Below, piece after piece: positions 8,535 to 17,708 of a stretch of 64,000 nt of DNA. Position numbers and translations under genes: made by a program. The stretch spans positions 1-64,000 of the forward strand of contig NZ_OOHJ01000022.1 of NCBI RefSeq assembly GCF_900323885.1, written 5' to 3'. Within the stretch, counting starts at the first letter, position 1, and each line of letters begins with the position of its first letter. The notes under the pieces were generated by a model. That model was given only the letters and a program-made list of their open reading frames with translations, was not told where the DNA came from and searched no databases. This DNA comes from [Actinomadura] parvosata subsp. kistnae. Its GTDB lineage: Bacteria; Actinomycetota; Actinomycetes; Streptosporangiales; Streptosporangiaceae.

Positions 8535-9932
8535 TCAGGACAGGCGGGCCACGATCTGCGGCCCCAGCTCGGTCACGTCCCCCGCCCCCATCGTCAGCAC
8601 GATGTCGCCGGGCCGGGCCCGCTCGGCCACCAGCCCCGGCACCGCCGAGCGGTCCGGCGCGTACGCGACCCGCTCCGGCGGCAGCGGCACCCGCCCCGCG
8701 ACCATGGCCCCCGACACCCCGGGCTCGGGATCCTCCCTGGCCCCGTACACGTCGAGGACGATGGCCTCGTCGGCCAGCCCGAGCGCCGCGCCGAACTCGT
8801 CGGCGAAGAACCGGGTGCGCGAGTAGAGGTGCGGCTGGAAGATCGCGATGACCCGCCCGGTGCCGGAGTAGGACGCGACGACGTCGCGCGCCGCCTTGAG
8901 GTCGGCGGTCAGCTCGGTCGGGTGGTGGGCGTAGCTGTCGAACACGGCGATGCCCCCGGCCTCGCCCTTGGCCTCGAAGCGCCGCTTGGCCCCGGTGAAG
9001 GCCCCCAGGCCCTCCCTGATCTCCTCGAACGGCAGCCCCAGCTCGTCGGCCACGGCGATCACCGCGGTGGCGTTGAGCGCGTTGTGGGCCCCGGGGACGG
9101 CCAGCCGCACCTCGCCCCGCCCCTCGATGGCGAAGACGGTGCCGAACCCGTCGGGCCGGACGCCGGACACGCGGTAGTCGTCGCCCTGGAGGCCGTAGGT
9201 CTTGACGCGCAGCCCGCGCTCCCTGGCCCGCCGCGCCACCTCGGCCGCGCCGGGGTCGTCGGCGCAGGCGATGAGCAGCGAGCCGACCCGGTCGGCGAAG
9301 CGGGCGAAGCTGTCGTGGACGGCGCGCGGGTCGCCGTAGTTGTCGAGGTGGTCGGCCTCGACGTTGGTGACGACGGCGATGTCGGGGGCGAGCATGAGGA
9401 AGGAGCCGTCGCTCTCGTCGGCCTCGGCGACGAACATCCGGCCCTGCCCGTCGTCGGCGCCGAGCCCGGTGGTGACGAGCTGGCCGCCCACGCAGTAGGA
9501 CGGGTCGGCGCCGCACTTCTGCAGCGCGACGGTGAGCATGGAGGTGGTGGTGGTCTTGCCGTGGGTGCCGGCGATGGCGACGGCGGTGCGCCCGGCCATG
9601 ACGGAGGCCAGCGCGGCGGCCCGCGGGATGATGCGCAGCCCCTGCTTGAGCGCCTCGCCCAGCTCGGGGTTGGAGTCGCGGATGGCGGTGGAGACGACCA
9701 CGGTGTCGACGTCTCTGATGTGGGAGGCGGCGTGGCCGATGTGCACGGTGGCGCCCAGCTCGCGCAGCTCGGTGATCAGCTCGGAGCTGCGCGCGTCGCT
9801 GCCGGTCACCCGCACGCCGCGCTTGAGCAGGATGCGGGCGATGCCCGACATGCCGGCGCCGCCGATGCCGATGAAGTGCACCCGGCCCAACTCTTCGACG
9901 GACACGGGGTCGACCAGCTTCACGAGACTCAT
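8535..9932 (-). CDS. murC: UDP-N-acetylmuramate--L-alanine ligase MurC
   Basis: 465 residues, full length. N-terminal Rossmann domain with VHFIGIGGAGMSGIA (about 18-32), ATP-binding loop AIAGTHGKTTTTSM, the EADESDGSF motif, the FDSYAHHPTEL motif, and a C-terminal ligase domain ending GAGDVTELGPQI. It adds L-Ala to UDP-MurNAc in the cytoplasm. The ATG at 9932 overlaps the murG stop as ATGA, implying translational coupling. An open frame continues upstream but is only an antisense-type shadow of murG and ftsW. Confidence 0.96.
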   Translation of the reverse strand: MSLVKLVDPVSVEELGRVHFIGIGGAGMSGIARILLKRGVRVTGSDARSSELITELRELGATVHIGHAASHIRDVDTVVVSTAIRDSNPELGEALKQGLRIIPRAAALASVMAGRTAVAIAGTHGKTTTTSMLTVALQKCGADPSYCVGGQLVTTGLGADDGQGRMFVAEADESDGSFLMLAPDIAVVTNVEADHLDNYGDPRAVHDSFARFADRVGSLLIACADDPGAAEVARRARERGLRVKTYGLQGDDYRVSGVRPDGFGTVFAIEGRGEVRLAVPGAHNALNATAVIAVADELGLPFEEIREGLGAFTGAKRRFEAKGEAGGIAVFDSYAHHPTELTADLKAARDVVASYSGTGRVIAIFQPHLYSRTRFFADEFGAALGLADEAIVLDVYGAREDPEPGVSGAMVAGRVPLPPERVAYAPDRSAVPGLVAERARPGDIVLTMGAGDVTELGPQIVARLS

Positions 9933-11005
9933 CGGGCTATCTCCAACACTTTCCTGGCAAGCATGATATCGGCGTCCTTCCTCCCCAGTCTGGAGGCGGC
10001 CTCCGACATGACGGCGACCCGCTCGGGGTCGCGGAGGATGGGCAGCAGGTTGTGGATGATCCATTCGGGTGACAGCTGGGCGTCGTCGACCAGCAGGCCG
10101 CCGCCGCCCGCGGCGATGCGCTCGGCGTTGAGCCGCTGCTCGCCGTTGCCGTAGGGCAGCGGGACGTAGGCGGCGGGCAGCCCGACCGCGGTCAGCTCCG
10201 CGCAGCTCAGCGCGCCGCTGCGGCACAGGGCCAGGTCGGCGGCGGCGTAGGCGAGGTCCATCCGGTCGACGTAGGGCAGCAGGACGTACTGGGGGTCGCC
10301 GGGCGGTGGCTCGTGCGGGGCGGTGTTCTTCGGGCCCAGCACGTGCAGCACCTGGATGCCGGCCCGGCGCAGCGCGGGGGCGGCGGCGAGCGCGGCCTCG
10401 TTGATCGACCTCGCGCCCTGCGAGCCGCCGAACACCAGCAGCGTCGGCCGGTCGTTCTCCAGCCCGAACCAGGAGCGCGCCTTGTCGCCGGTGGACAGCC
10501 GGTCGAGCGTGACGATCTCGCGCCGCAGCGGCGTGCCGATGAACTCGGCCTTGGGCAGCGCGGCGTCGGGGAACCCGCTGAAGACGTGGTCGGTCAGCCG
10601 GGCGCCGAGCCGGTTGGCCAGGCCGGGGCGCGGGTTGGCCTCGTGGACGACGATCGGCACGCCGCGCCGCTTGGCCGCCAGGTAGGCCGGGGTGGCGACG
10701 TAGCCGCCGAAGCCGACGAGGACGTCGGCCTTGACCCGGTCGAGGATCGCCGCGGTGGCGTTGATCGCCCCGGCGAGCCGGCCCGGCACGGTGAGCAGGC
10801 TCGGAGTGATCGCCCTGGGCAGCGGCACGGCCGGCACCAGCTCCAGCTCGTAGCCCCTGGCAGGCACGAGCCGCGTCTCCAAGCCGCGCTCCGTGCCCAC
10901 GCAGGTGATGCCGACGCTGCGGTCTAGATGACGCAGCGCGTCCGCAAGGGCGAGCGCGGGCTCGATGTGCCCGGCCGTCCCCCCACCGGCGAGGACCACC
11001 CTCAT
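9929..11005 (-). CDS. murG: MurG, lipid II-forming GlcNAc transferase
   Basis: 358 residues. Glycosyltransferase family 28: N-terminal VVLAGGGTAGHIEPALALAD, HEANPRPGLANR, second domain GGSQGARSINEA, and the UDP-GlcNAc-binding CRSGALSCAELTAVGLPAAYVPLP segment. It converts lipid I to lipid II on the inner membrane face. ATG at 11005 is chosen because GGGAG lies eight bases upstream; the GTG three codons earlier abuts that RBS. It is 12 bases from ftsW and overlaps murC by four. Confidence 0.96.
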   Translation of the reverse strand: MRVVLAGGGTAGHIEPALALADALRHLDRSVGITCVGTERGLETRLVPARGYELELVPAVPLPRAITPSLLTVPGRLAGAINATAAILDRVKADVLVGFGGYVATPAYLAAKRRGVPIVVHEANPRPGLANRLGARLTDHVFSGFPDAALPKAEFIGTPLRREIVTLDRLSTGDKARSWFGLENDRPTLLVFGGSQGARSINEAALAAAPALRRAGIQVLHVLGPKNTAPHEPPPGDPQYVLLPYVDRMDLAYAAADLALCRSGALSCAELTAVGLPAAYVPLPYGNGEQRLNAERIAAGGGGLLVDDAQLSPEWIIHNLLPILRDPERVAVMSEAASRLGRKDADIMLARKVLEIAR

Positions 11006-11017
11006 CTCGGTCACTCC

Positions 11018-12289
11018 CTAACGTGTCGCTCGGCCTCTGGACGTACCCCCCAGGCCAAGCCAGCTTAGGGCCCGGGCGGCCGGTCCGGGGCCACGAGCGG
11101 CCAAGGCCTCGCGTGCGCCGGGCTCCCGTTTGGCGAACGACAGCAGCATGCCGAGCGCGGCGAGCGTGGGCAGCAGGGCGGAGCCGCCGTACGAGACCAG
11201 CGGGAGGGGGATGCCGGTGATCGGGAGCACGCTGAGCACGGCCCCCATGTTGACGGTCGCCTGGCCGACGATCCAGGCCACCATGGCGGCGGCGGCGAGC
11301 CTGATGAAGGCGTCGTTGACCCGGATGGCCACGCGCAGGCCCGCGTAGCCGAGCAGCCCGAACAGGGCCACGACCATGAGCGTGCCCATCAGCCCCAGCT
11401 CCTCGCCGACGATGGCGAAGATGAAGTCGCTCTCGCCGTGGGGCAGCCAGCTCCACTTCTGGCGGCTGCTGCCGAGCCCGAGCCCGAACCAGCTCCCGGA
11501 GCCCATGGCGATCTGCCCCTGGACGGCCTGGTAGCCGGCGCCCTGGGCGTCGGCCCACGGGTCGAGGAAGGCGCCGATGCGGGCCATCCGGTACGGCTCC
11601 ACCCTGATCATGATGACCGCGGCCAGCACCGCCAGCGCCATGATGCCGCCGAACAGCTTGACCGGCGCCCCCACCACCCACAGCAGCGACAGGAAGATCA
11701 TGAACAGCACGAGCGTGGTGCCGAGGTCGCGGCCGAGCATGACCATGACGGCCAGGATCGCGGTGCCGGGCATGAGCGGGATCAGCAGCTGCCGCCACTC
11801 GATGCGGCCCTGCCGCGCCCGCCTGGCCAGCAGGTCGGCGCCCCACAGCACGAGCCCGAGCTTGGCCGGCTCGGACGGCTGGATGGTCAGCGGGCCGATG
11901 TAGATCCAGCGCTGCGCGCCCAGCTCGGACGAGCCGATGAACAGCACCATGACCAGCGCGATGATCGACAGCGCCATGAGCGGGTAGCCGGCCCAGCGGA
12001 AGAACTTGACGGGCAGGCGGGAGCACACGTACATGACGGGCACGCCGACCGCGGCCGACAGCGACTGCTTGATGAACCACGAGAACGGGCTGCCGGTCTT
12101 CTGCAGCGCCTCGATGCTGGAGGCGGACAGCACCATCATCAGCCCGAGCGCGAGCAGCAGCGCGCTGCACATGATGATCAGGTAGTAGGTGGTCAGCGGC
12201 CGGTCGAGCAGCTCCTTCAGCGCGCCGAGCTGCTCGCGCAGCCAGCCCTGCGGGTTCGCGCCCGGGGCGCTCTCAGCGCTCGTGCTCAT
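11018..12289 (-). CDS. ftsW: FtsW, septal peptidoglycan glycosyltransferase (SEDS family)
   Basis: 423 residues with about ten membrane segments. SEDS signatures: GAQRWIYIGPLTIQPSEPAKL, MLGRDLGTTLV, the SDFIFAIVGEELGLMG loop, and GIPLPLVSYGGSALL. It polymerises lipid II at the septum with its partner FtsI. The ATG at 12289 overlaps the end of murD by 17 bases. Confidence 0.96.
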   Translation of the reverse strand: MSTSAESAPGANPQGWLREQLGALKELLDRPLTTYYLIIMCSALLLALGLMMVLSASSIEALQKTGSPFSWFIKQSLSAAVGVPVMYVCSRLPVKFFRWAGYPLMALSIIALVMVLFIGSSELGAQRWIYIGPLTIQPSEPAKLGLVLWGADLLARRARQGRIEWRQLLIPLMPGTAILAVMVMLGRDLGTTLVLFMIFLSLLWVVGAPVKLFGGIMALAVLAAVIMIRVEPYRMARIGAFLDPWADAQGAGYQAVQGQIAMGSGSWFGLGLGSSRQKWSWLPHGESDFIFAIVGEELGLMGTLMVVALFGLLGYAGLRVAIRVNDAFIRLAAAAMVAWIVGQATVNMGAVLSVLPITGIPLPLVSYGGSALLPTLAALGMLLSFAKREPGAREALAARGPGPAARALSWLGLGGTSRGRATR

Positions 12290-13652
12290 GGTGTCGCGTC
12301 CTCAGGCCACGTACGGCACGCGCGAAGGCCTCCCCCCGCGCCGGATAGTTCGCGAACATGTCGAGCGAAGCCCCCGCCGGGGAGAGCAGCACGGTGTCTC
12401 CCGGGGAGGCCAGCCGCGCGGCTTCGGTGACGACTTTTTCCATCGCACCAGTGTCCCGATCCGGGATGTCCACGAGCGGGACATTCGGCGCGTGTCGCGC
12501 GATGGCTTCGGCGATCCTGGCGCGATCGGCGCCGAGCAGCACGGCGCCGCGCAGCCGGGGGGCGGCCTGGCGTACCAGGTCGTCGACGTCGGCGCCCTTG
12601 AGCTGGCCGCCCGCCACCCACACGATCGACGGGTACGAGGCCAGCGCCGCGGCGGCGGCGTGCGGGTTGGTGGCCTTGGAGTCGTCGACGTAGTCGACCT
12701 CGCCGATCCGGTCCACGTGGGCCAGCCGGTGCGGGTCGGGCACGAAGTCGCGCAGGCCCTGGCGGACGGACTCGGAGGGCACGCCGAGCGAGCGGGCCAG
12801 GGCGGCGGCGGCCAGCGCGTTGGCGACGTTGTGCGGCGCGAAGGGCCGGATGTCCGCCAGCGTGGCCAGCTCCTCCGCCGCCTCGACGGGGTCGGCCACG
12901 AACGCCCGGTCCACCAGCAGGTCCTCCACCACGCCGATCTCGCCCCGCTTGGGCACGCGCAGGGTGAACCCGACGGCGCCGGGGTAGGGGGCGGCCAGCC
13001 GGGCGGACTCGGGGTCGTCGGCGTTGAAGATCACGGTGCCGGCGCGCTCGAAGATGCGGCCCTTGGCGGCGGCGTACGCCTCCATGGAGCCGTGCCAGTC
13101 GAGGTGGTCGGGCGCCACGTTCAGGACGGCCGCGGCGTGCGGGGCGAGCGTGCCGGACCAGTGCAGCTGGAAGCTGGACAGCTCGACGGCCAGCACGTCG
13201 TACGGCTCTCCGACGGCCTGCACGACGGGCACGCCCACGTTCCCCACGGCCAGGGCCTTGCGGCCGTCGGCCTGGAGGATGGCGGTGAGCATGCGGACGG
13301 CGGTGGTCTTGCCGTTGGTGCCGGTGAGCGCCAGCCAGGGGGCGGCCTGCCCGGGCCGCAGGCGCCAGGCCAGCTCCACCTCGCCGACGACCTCGACGCC
13401 GGCGGCCAGCGCGGCGGCGATCAGCGGGTGGTGCGGCGCCCAGCCGGTGGTGACCACCCGCGTCACCCCTTCGGGCAGGGCCGGCTCGCCGAACCGGGTC
13501 TCCACGCCGATCCTGGCCAGCTCGGCCGCGGCGGCGAGCTGCCGCTCGCCCTCCGCCGCCTCGACGACCACGACCCGCTCGCCGCGCGCGGCCAGCACCT
13601 TCGCCACGGCGGTGCCGGACACTCCGAGCCCGGCCACACAGGTGTAACTCAT
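12273..13652 (-). CDS. murD: MurD, UDP-MurNAc-L-alanine--D-glutamate ligase
   Basis: 459 residues. N-terminal VAGLGVSGTAVAKVL, ATP loop ALTGTNGKTTAVRML, the NVAPDHLDWHGSMEAYAAAK substrate motif, HRLAHV near the domain junction, DDSKATNPHAAAAAL, and a C-terminal LLSPAGASLDMFANYPARG segment. It adds D-Glu. The ATG at 13652 overlaps the mraY stop by one base (TAATG). The frame stays open further upstream, but that extension is out-of-frame mraY. Confidence 0.96.
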   Translation of the reverse strand: MSYTCVAGLGVSGTAVAKVLAARGERVVVVEAAEGERQLAAAAELARIGVETRFGEPALPEGVTRVVTTGWAPHHPLIAAALAAGVEVVGEVELAWRLRPGQAAPWLALTGTNGKTTAVRMLTAILQADGRKALAVGNVGVPVVQAVGEPYDVLAVELSSFQLHWSGTLAPHAAAVLNVAPDHLDWHGSMEAYAAAKGRIFERAGTVIFNADDPESARLAAPYPGAVGFTLRVPKRGEIGVVEDLLVDRAFVADPVEAAEELATLADIRPFAPHNVANALAAAALARSLGVPSESVRQGLRDFVPDPHRLAHVDRIGEVDYVDDSKATNPHAAAAALASYPSIVWVAGGQLKGADVDDLVRQAAPRLRGAVLLGADRARIAEAIARHAPNVPLVDIPDRDTGAMEKVVTEAARLASPGDTVLLSPAGASLDMFANYPARGEAFARAVRGLRTRHHEHER

Positions 13653-14707
13653 TACTTGGGCATCCACTCCACGTAGAACAGCCCCAGCCCGAGCGCCGCG
13701 CACAGGATCGCGATCAGCCAGAAGCGGACCACGATCGTGGTCTCGGCCCAGCCCTTGAGCTCGAAGTGATGCTGCAGGGGGGCCATTCTGAACACACGTT
13801 TCCCGGTCATCTTGAACGACCCGACCTGGATGATGACCGACAGCGTGATGACCACGCACAGGCCGGCGAGGATGATCAGCAGCAGCTGCGTACGGGTGGC
13901 GATGGCCAGCCCGGCCAGCACGCCGCCCAGCGCCAGCGACCCGGTGTCACCCATGAAGATCTTGGCCGGCGGGGCGTTCCACCACAGGAACCCGATCAGC
14001 GCCCCCAGCACGGCGGCGGCCACCACGGCCAGGTCGAGGGGGTCGCGCACCCAGTAGCAGTTGGGGCCGAGCTGGTCGATGCAGTTGTTGCGCAGCTGCC
14101 AGTTGCCGATCAGCACGTACGCGGCGAGCACCGCGCCGGTGGCGCCGCTGGCCAGGCCGTCGAGACCGTCGGTGAGGTTCACCGCGTTGGAGAACCCGAC
14201 GATCATGATGAGCACCCAGATGGTGAACCCGACGATGCCGATGGACGGGCCGATGTCGCGCAGGAACGACACGCGGGTCTCGGCGGGGGTGATGCCGTAC
14301 ACGTTCGGCTGGCGGGTCACCAGGACGGCGAAGACCGCGCCGACGACGAGCTGGCCGAGCGCCTTGGCGCCGCTGCGCAGGCCGAGGCTGCGCTGCTTGT
14401 AGATCTTGATGAAGTCGTCGAGGAAGCCGACGGCGCCCAGCCCCGTCATCAGGAACAGCACCAGCATGCCCGACACGGTCGGGGGCTCCAGCATGGCCAG
14501 GTGGGACGCGCCGTAGGCGAGCAGGGCGGCCAGCACGAAGACGATGCCGCCCATCGTGGGCGTGCCCTTCTTGCCGAGGTGGGCCTGCACGCCCTCCTCG
14601 CGGACGTTCTGGCCGATGCCGCGCCGCGAGAACAGCCGGATCGCCAGCGGGGTGCCCAGCATCGAGAGGATCAGGCCCACCGCACCGGCGATGATGATGT
14701 TGGTCAC
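13652..14707 (-). CDS. mraY: MraY, phospho-MurNAc-pentapeptide translocase
   Basis: 351 residues, ten predicted membrane segments. It carries the conserved [42 protein letters not shown] and [11 protein letters not shown] motifs, including the catalytic and Mg-binding aspartates. It makes lipid I. GTG at 14707 overlaps the corrected murF stop as GTGA, which also confirms the true murF end. Confidence 0.96.
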   Translation of the reverse strand: MTNIIIAGAVGLILSMLGTPLAIRLFSRRGIGQNVREEGVQAHLGKKGTPTMGGIVFVLAALLAYGASHLAMLEPPTVSGMLVLFLMTGLGAVGFLDDFIKIYKQRSLGLRSGAKALGQLVVGAVFAVLVTRQPNVYGITPAETRVSFLRDIGPSIGIVGFTIWVLIMIVGFSNAVNLTDGLDGLASGATGAVLAAYVLIGNWQLRNNCIDQLGPNCYWVRDPLDLAVVAAAVLGALIGFLWWNAPPAKIFMGDTGSLALGGVLAGLAIATRTQLLLIILAGLCVVITLSVIIQVGSFKMTGKRVFRMAPLQHHFELKGWAETTIVVRFWLIAILCAALGLGLFYVEWMPK

Positions 14708-16139
14708 TGGGTGGCACCCCCGAGCACGAGCTCGGCCGTGCGCTCCAGCCCCATGGCGCGCGGTCCCTTGATCAGCACCGCGTCACCGGGGCGCAGCCAC
14801 GCGGCCAGCTCGGCCGCCGCCGCCTCGGCGTCGGGCACGTGCACGATCCGCGTCCCCGGAGCCGGGCCGCCCGGCCCTCCCGGGGCCCGCCCGCCTGGGC
14901 GGCCCGCTGGGCCGCCTCGTGCGCGCCCGCCAGGACCGGCTCGGCATCAGGGCCCGCGATGATCAGCCCCGCCAGCCCCGCCCCGCCGGCCAGCCGGCCG
15001 AGCTCGGTGTTGAGCGCGGGCCCGTCGTCGCCGAGCTCCCGCAGCGCCGCGATGACCGCGAAGCGCCGCCGCCCCTTGCCCAGCACCTCGAACGCCGAGA
15101 AGGCCGCCTTCATGGAGTCGGGGTTGGCGTTGTAGGCGTCGTTGACCACGGTGACGCCGTCGGGCCGGTCGGTGACCTCCATCCGCCACCGGCTGCTCGG
15201 GGTGGCCGCCGACAGCTCCTCGGCGATCGTGGCGACCGGCAGGCCCAGCTCGTAGGCGGCCGCCGCCGCGGCGAGCGCGTTCTCGACGGCGTGCTCCCCG
15301 TAGAGCTTCAGCGCCACGTGCGCGGTGCCCGACGGGGTGCACAGGGTGAACGAGGCGCGCCCGCGCGCGTCCACCACGACCCCCTCGGCCCTGATCGCGG
15401 CCTGCTCGCCGCGCCCGTAGTAGGTGACCCGCGCGTCCGTACGGGAGGCCATGCCGCGCACCAACGGGTCGTCGGCGTTGAGTACCGCCACGCCGGCCCG
15501 CGGCAGCGCCTCCACCAGCTCGCCCTTTGCCTTGGCGATGGCCTCCTTGCCGCCGAACACGCCGAGGTGCGCGGTGCCGACGTTGAGCACGACGCCGATC
15601 TGCGGCGGCGCGATGCGGGTCAGCTCCTTGATGTGGCCGATGTTGCGCGCGGCCAGCTCCAGCACCATGTAGCGGGTGTCGAGGTCGGCGCGCAGCACGG
15701 TCAGCGGGTGGCCCAGCTCGTTGTTGAAGCTGCCCTTGGGGGCGATGGTGGCGCCGACCCTGGCGGTGAGCCGGGCCAGCAGGTCTTTGGTGCTGGTCTT
15801 GCCGGCCGAGCCGGTCACGCCGATGACGGTGACGTTCGGGAGCATGCGGACCTGCGCGGCGGCCAGCGCGGCGAGCGCGGCGGCGGCGTCGGGCACGATC
15901 ACGGCGGGCGCCTCGACCGGCCTGGTGGCCAGCACGGCGACGGCTCCGGCCCGGACGGCCTGCGCGGCGAAGTCGTGACCGTCGACCCGCGCGCCCTTGA
16001 TGGCGACGAACAGGGATCCCGGTTCTACGGCCCGCGAGTCGATCACGACGGGCCCGCGCACCACCGCGCGGGGATCGGCCATGCCCGACAGGGCGCCCGA
16101 GGTCATCTCGGCGATCCTGGCCAGAGGCAACGGGATCAT
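14704..16139 (-). CDS. murF: MurF ligase with a frameshift near the C-terminus
   Basis: UDP-MurNAc-tripeptide--D-Ala-D-Ala ligase. ATP loop [41 protein letters not shown] are intact. As given, the frame runs off after [10 protein letters not shown] and stops at 14772. The neighbouring frame supplies the expected tail ([19 protein letters not shown], then [20 protein letters not shown]) and ends at TGA 14704-14706, overlapping mraY GTG. The indel lies in the G/C tract around 14858-14895. MurF is essential, so I read this as a sequencing error. The ATG at 16139 overlaps the murE stop by one base. Confidence 0.9.
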
Positions 16140-17686
16140 TAGTGCTTCCTGCTTTCCTTGCGTGCGTCGATCGCTTCGGCGACCACTTCGCGGTCGTCGA
16201 AGGGGATCACCTCGCCTGAAACGTACTGGCCCTGCTCGTGACCCTTGCCTGCTACGACGATCACGTCGCCGCGCCCGGCCCGGGCGATCGCCAGGCCGAT
16301 GGCGGCCGCGCGGTCGGGCTCAATGATCACATGAGCGCGGTCGTGCTGCGGAACGCGGAGCGCTCCCTCCATCATCGTCGCGAGGATGGCCAGTGGATCC
16401 TCCGAGCGCGGATTGTCGCTCGTGAAAATGGCCACATCCGCCAGCTCGGCGGAGATTTCCCCCATGATCGGGCGTTTGCCCTTGTCGCGGTCGCCGCCGC
16501 AGCCGAGCACGATCGTCAACTTGCCTTCGGTGACCGTACGCAGCGAGCGCAGCACCGACTCCACCGCGCCCGGCTTGTGCGAGTAGTCCACGACGGCCTG
16601 GAAGTCGTCGTGGGCGCCCGTGACGCGCTGCATGCGCCCCGGCACCCCGGTGAGAGTCCCGACGCCGTGCACGGCCGTGTGCAGCGGCACCCCGGCCTCC
16701 ACGAGCGTGACGATCGCGCCGAGCGCGTTGGCCACGTTGAACGGGCCGGGCAGCGCCACGCTCGCGTCGGCCTCCACCCCGCCGGGCCCGACCACGCGGA
16801 ACGTGCTGCCGTCGGAGCCCAGCCTGGCCTCCACCGCCCGCCACTCCGCCTCCGGGTCGCCCAGCGCCGAGAACGTCGTCATCGGCACCTTTGCCAGGTC
16901 GAGCAGCTCCCGGCCGTAACGATCGTCGAGGTTCGTCACCCCGACGCGGCTCAGCTCCGGCTGGAACAGCTTCGCCTTCGTCGCGAAGTACTCCTCGAAG
17001 GACTTGTGGAAGTCGAGGTGGTCCTGCGACAGGTTCGTGAACAGGGCCACGTCGTAGTAGATGCCGTCGACCCGGCCCAGCGCGAGCGCGTGGCTGGAGA
17101 CCTCCATGGCGGCCGCCGTGACGCCCTCCTCGCGCATCAGCGCGAACAGGCCGTGCAGGTCGCTGGCCTCCGGCGTGGTCAGCGTGGGCTGGAAGCGCAG
17201 GTCTCCCGCGTGGATCTCGACGCCGCCCACCAGGCCCGCCCGGTGCCCGGCCGCCCGCAGGCCCGCCTCCAGCATGAACGTGGTGGTGGACTTGCCGCTG
17301 GTGCCCGTGACACCGAGGACCTGGATGTCGTGGGCCGGCTGCCCGTACACCCAGGACGAGATCTGCCCGAGCAGGGCGCGCGGGTCGGGCACGATGAGCA
17401 CGGGCAGCCCGGTGGCCACGGCCGCGTCGCGGCCGGCGCGGTCGGTGAGCACGGCCACCGCGCCGCGCGCCATCGCGTCGGCGGCGAACGTGGCGCCGTG
17501 CACCCGGTTGCCGGGCAGCGCGACGTACAGGTCACCGCGTCTGACGTTACGGCTGTCGATGGTGACGCCGGTCAGCGCGGCATGAGGCGACCTCGAAGTG
17601 CCCGAATCGGCGTCGAGCATGGTCGCGAGCCCGGTCAGCGGGCGAGGCGGGCTGGTCGTGGGACGCATAGACGACGGGGGACGCAC
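16139..17686 (-). CDS. murE: MurE, meso-diaminopimelate-adding ligase
   Basis: 515 residues. ATP loop LGVTGTSGKSTTTFMLEAG, TTPEASDLHGL, the carbamylated-lysine region FHKSFEEYFATKAKLF, and the specificity motif DNPRSEDP, which marks meso-DAP rather than lysine enzymes. So the peptidoglycan is probably DAP-type. GTG at 17686 has GGGAAGG about 12 bases upstream; an ATG at 17668 is possible. It lies 22 bases after ftsI. Confidence 0.95.
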   Translation of the reverse strand: MRPPSSMRPTTSPPRPLTGLATMLDADSGTSRSPHAALTGVTIDSRNVRRGDLYVALPGNRVHGATFAADAMARGAVAVLTDRAGRDAAVATGLPVLIVPDPRALLGQISSWVYGQPAHDIQVLGVTGTSGKSTTTFMLEAGLRAAGHRAGLVGGVEIHAGDLRFQPTLTTPEASDLHGLFALMREEGVTAAAMEVSSHALALGRVDGIYYDVALFTNLSQDHLDFHKSFEEYFATKAKLFQPELSRVGVTNLDDRYGRELLDLAKVPMTTFSALGDPEAEWRAVEARLGSDGSTFRVVGPGGVEADASVALPGPFNVANALGAIVTLVEAGVPLHTAVHGVGTLTGVPGRMQRVTGAHDDFQAVVDYSHKPGAVESVLRSLRTVTEGKLTIVLGCGGDRDKGKRPIMGEISAELADVAIFTSDNPRSEDPLAILATMMEGALRVPQHDRAHVIIEPDRAAAIGLAIARAGRGDVIVVAGKGHEQGQYVSGEVIPFDDREVVAEAIDARKESRKH

Positions 17687-17708
17687 GGCGAGAGCGTACC
17701 TTCCCTGG

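Noticed and set aside
9933-12170. Very long open frame running from inside ftsW through murG into murC
   Set aside because: Only the last 465 residues match MurC; the rest is a shadow of ftsW and murG in another frame, typical of high-GC DNA.
13653-13859. N-terminal extension of MurD
   Set aside because: It overlaps mraY out of frame and MurD is complete from 13652.
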